Shown here: one piece after another, positions 62,493-64,000 of the stretch | Position numbering within the stretch: position 1 is the first letter of the stretch | How the letters are laid out: each line of letters starts with the position of its first letter | From: Rhabdaerophilum calidifontis | GTDB lineage: Bacteria; Pseudomonadota; Alphaproteobacteria; Rhizobiales; Beijerinckiaceae | Length of the DNA stretch: 64,000 nt | NCBI RefSeq assembly: GCF_008641065.1 | Contig: NZ_VTRS01000010.1 | Span: 1-64,000 of the forward strand | Direction of reading: 5' to 3' | Notes under the pieces: model-generated | Databases searched by the model: none | Told to the model about the DNA's origin: nothing | Seen by the model: the letters and a program-made list of their open reading frames with translations, nothing else | Program-made: the position numbers and the translations under genes

Positions 62493-63913
62493 GCGGCACC
62501 CCCACCACCCGCGATTTCAAGGCGAACGCCTCCCGCGCCATCGCTAATACCCAGCTCACCGGCAACCTGAAGGCGGTGCGGCAGAACTTCATCGACAAGC
62601 GCGCCAAGGCGGTCCACGCCCTGCCGGAATTCGAGGCGTTGCGCGAGAGCGGGAAGGAGATCAAGAACCACACCCTCGCGCATCTCGACCTCTATCTCGA
62701 AGCCTACGAGAAGAAGGTCGTCGAGACGGGCGGCCATGTCCATTTCGCGGCCGATGCCGCCGAGGCCCGCGCCATCGCGCTCGATATCTGCCGCAAGGTG
62801 GGGGCGAAGACCGTCACCAAGGGCAAGTCGATGATCACCGAGGAGGTGGGGCTGAACGCCTATCTCGAGGCGAACGGCGTCATCCCGGTCGAGACCGATC
62901 TCGGCGAATACATCATCCAGCTCCGCGGCGAGGCGCCGAGCCATATCATCGCCCCGGCGGTGCATCTCAACAAGAACCAGATCGAGGGCGATTTCCGCCG
63001 GGTTCATACCCATCTCGATCCCGGCCGCGACCTGACCGAGAAGACCTCGCTGCTCACCGAGGCGCGCGGGGTGCTGCGCGAGAGCTTCCTCGCCGCCGAT
63101 GTCGGCATTACCGGCGCGAATTTCCTCATCGCCGAGACCGGAACCTCGGTCATCGTCACCAACGAGGGCAACGGGGATCTCACGCAGATCCTGCCGCGGG
63201 TGCATATCGTCTTCGCGTCCATCGAGAAGGTGGTGCCGACGCTGGAGGATGCGAGTCAGATCCTGCGCCTGCTCGCGCGCTCGGCGACCGGGCAGGAGAT
63301 GAGCGTCTACACCACCTTCTCCACCGGCCCGCGCCGGCCGGGCGACCCCGACGGGCCAGAGGAATACCACGTCGTCATCCTCGACAACGGCCGCTCCGCG
63401 ATGCTCGGCGGCGAGTTCCAGGACATGCTGCGCTGCATCCGCTGCGCGGCCTGCATGAACCATTGCCCCGTCTATCATCAGATCGGCGGGCACGCCTATG
63501 GCTGGATCTATCCCGGCCCCATGGGCGCGGTTCTCACCCCCTCGCTGATCGGCGTCGACGAGGCCGGGCATCTGCCCAATGCCTCGACCTTCTGCGGCCG
63601 CTGCGAGAGCGTCTGCCCGATGAAGATTCCGCTGCCGAAGATGATGCGCCATTGGCGCGAGCGCGAGTTCGAGCGCCATCTCAACCCGGCGGTGGCGCGG
63701 CATGGCCTCGGGTTCTGGGCCTTTTTCGCCAAGCGCCCGCGGCTCTACGCGCTCGGGGCGCGGATCGCGATGAAGGGCATGGCGCTGCTCGGGCGCGGCA
63801 AGGGCAGTTTCAAATCCCTGCCGGGACTTTCGGCCTGGACGAAATATCGCGATTTCGCGGTGCCGGAGGGCGAGACCTTCCAGGCGAAATGGGCGCGCGC
63901 CCGGAAGGGCTGA
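62489..63913 (+). CDS. lutB: iron-sulfur protein LutB/LldF, lactate utilisation
   Basis: A 474-residue subunit of the lactate oxidation complex. The N-terminal LUD domain (about 60-290) has TKGKSMITEEVGLN and ITGANFLIAETGTSVIVTNEGN. Two 4Fe-4S motifs follow: CIRCAACMNHCPVY near residues 316-326 and CGRCESVCPMKIPL near 369-377. The C-terminal region (about 395-474) is the family's usual tail. LutC/LldG, normally the third subunit gene, is not downstream: the next gene is convergent and unrelated. Confidence 0.93.
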   Translation: MSGTPTTRDFKANASRAIANTQLTGNLKAVRQNFIDKRAKAVHALPEFEALRESGKEIKNHTLAHLDLYLEAYEKKVVETGGHVHFAADAAEARAIALDICRKVGAKTVTKGKSMITEEVGLNAYLEANGVIPVETDLGEYIIQLRGEAPSHIIAPAVHLNKNQIEGDFRRVHTHLDPGRDLTEKTSLLTEARGVLRESFLAADVGITGANFLIAETGTSVIVTNEGNGDLTQILPRVHIVFASIEKVVPTLEDASQILRLLARSATGQEMSVYTTFSTGPRRPGDPDGPEEYHVVILDNGRSAMLGGEFQDMLRCIRCAACMNHCPVYHQIGGHAYGWIYPGPMGAVLTPSLIGVDEAGHLPNASTFCGRCESVCPMKIPLPKMMRHWREREFERHLNPAVARHGLGFWAFFAKRPRLYALGARIAMKGMALLGRGKGSFKSLPGLSAWTKYRDFAVPEGETFQAKWARARKG

Positions 63914-63915
63914 GC

Positions 63916-64000
63916 CTACTCGACCGTGACCTGATAGGTGATGGTGGAGCAGCCGGGGCGGTTGTTCGCCACGCCGCAGACGCGGATCCCGTAGCGGTCC
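63916..64000 (-). CDS. 3' end of a hypothetical gene (partial)
   Basis: A minus-strand frame enters from the right edge and stops with TAG at 63916-63918, two bases after lutB. The visible 27 residues read as RYGIRVCGVANN followed by STITYQVTVE, with two cysteines. This could be a secreted beta-rich protein, but too little is visible to name a family. Confidence 0.55.
   Translation of the reverse strand, partial: DRYGIRVCGVANNRPGCSTITYQVTVE

Overview
The window is GC-rich, densely packed chromosomal DNA, most probably from a free-living alphaproteobacterium. Four things support this. The lysyl-tRNA synthetase is the class I (archaeal-type) enzyme. There is a PodJ-like polarity protein, and an alphaproteobacterial TIGR02186 membrane protein paired with a TauE permease. 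The tRNA-His gene has an A discriminator and no encoded G-1, the atypical form known from many alphaproteobacteria. The genus cannot be fixed from sequence alone; Hyphomicrobiales or Rhodospirillales are both possible. No prophage, CRISPR array or rRNA operon was seen. The only mobile DNA is the tail of an IS3-type transposase at the left edge.

Layout, left to right. 1-5.1 kb: IS remnant, a periplasmic amino-acid-type binding protein that starts in a hexanucleotide repeat, class I LysRS, a LexA/CI-like repressor without catalytic residues, DUF952 and pyrD. 5.1-7.5 kb: a NarL-type response regulator resembling CrbR/ErdR, divergent from a degenerate SSS-like membrane protein. 7.5-14.4 kb: the four-gene ligase-associated DNA repair island (exonuclease, ATP-dependent ligase, DEXH helicase, PdeM endonuclease), split into divergent arms with a TPR-methyltransferase inside. 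14.4-19.5 kb: TIGR02186/TauE pair and the PodJ-like protein. 19.7-21.4 kb: a small unknown ORF and a lone flagellin. 21.5-28.2 kb: beta-oxidation operon (acyl-CoA dehydrogenase, thiolase, FadB-type protein), thioesterase and HCCA isomerase. 28.2-30.2 kb: copper delivery operon (DUF2946, DUF1775-PCuAC fusion, SCO).

30.3-36.2 kb: an SSS-type hybrid histidine kinase (CrbS/MxtR-like), divergent from an exonuclease-CBS-DUF294 fusion. 36.3-39.1 kb: mscL, aminotransferase, AbrB-family permease. 39.1-51.3 kb: an exopolysaccharide cluster with a GINT1-like beta-propeller protein, two GT4 glycosyltransferases, a WecG/TagA transferase, a Tat-exported GH10 glycosidase, flippase, Wzy-type polymerase, a Wzc-like protein with a degenerate Walker A, and a FemAB-like acyltransferase. 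51.3-55.6 kb: phosphonate uptake (phnC-phnD-phnE-phnE-acyltransferase) behind a clear Pho box. 55.7-58.2 kb: glpD and glpR with two matching palindromic operators. 58.4-59.5 kb: tRNA-Thr, phasin with PhaR-like sites, tRNA-His. 59.7-64 kb: TerC, a phosphopantetheinyl transferase, lutAB, and the tail of a convergent gene.

Physiologically the window joins carbon/energy handling (acetate-type sensing, fatty acids, lactate, glycerol-3-phosphate, PHB granules) to phosphate scavenging, copper delivery to cytochrome oxidase, surface polysaccharide, and DNA repair. Family calls rest on recognised motifs and remembered family features. No database search was run.
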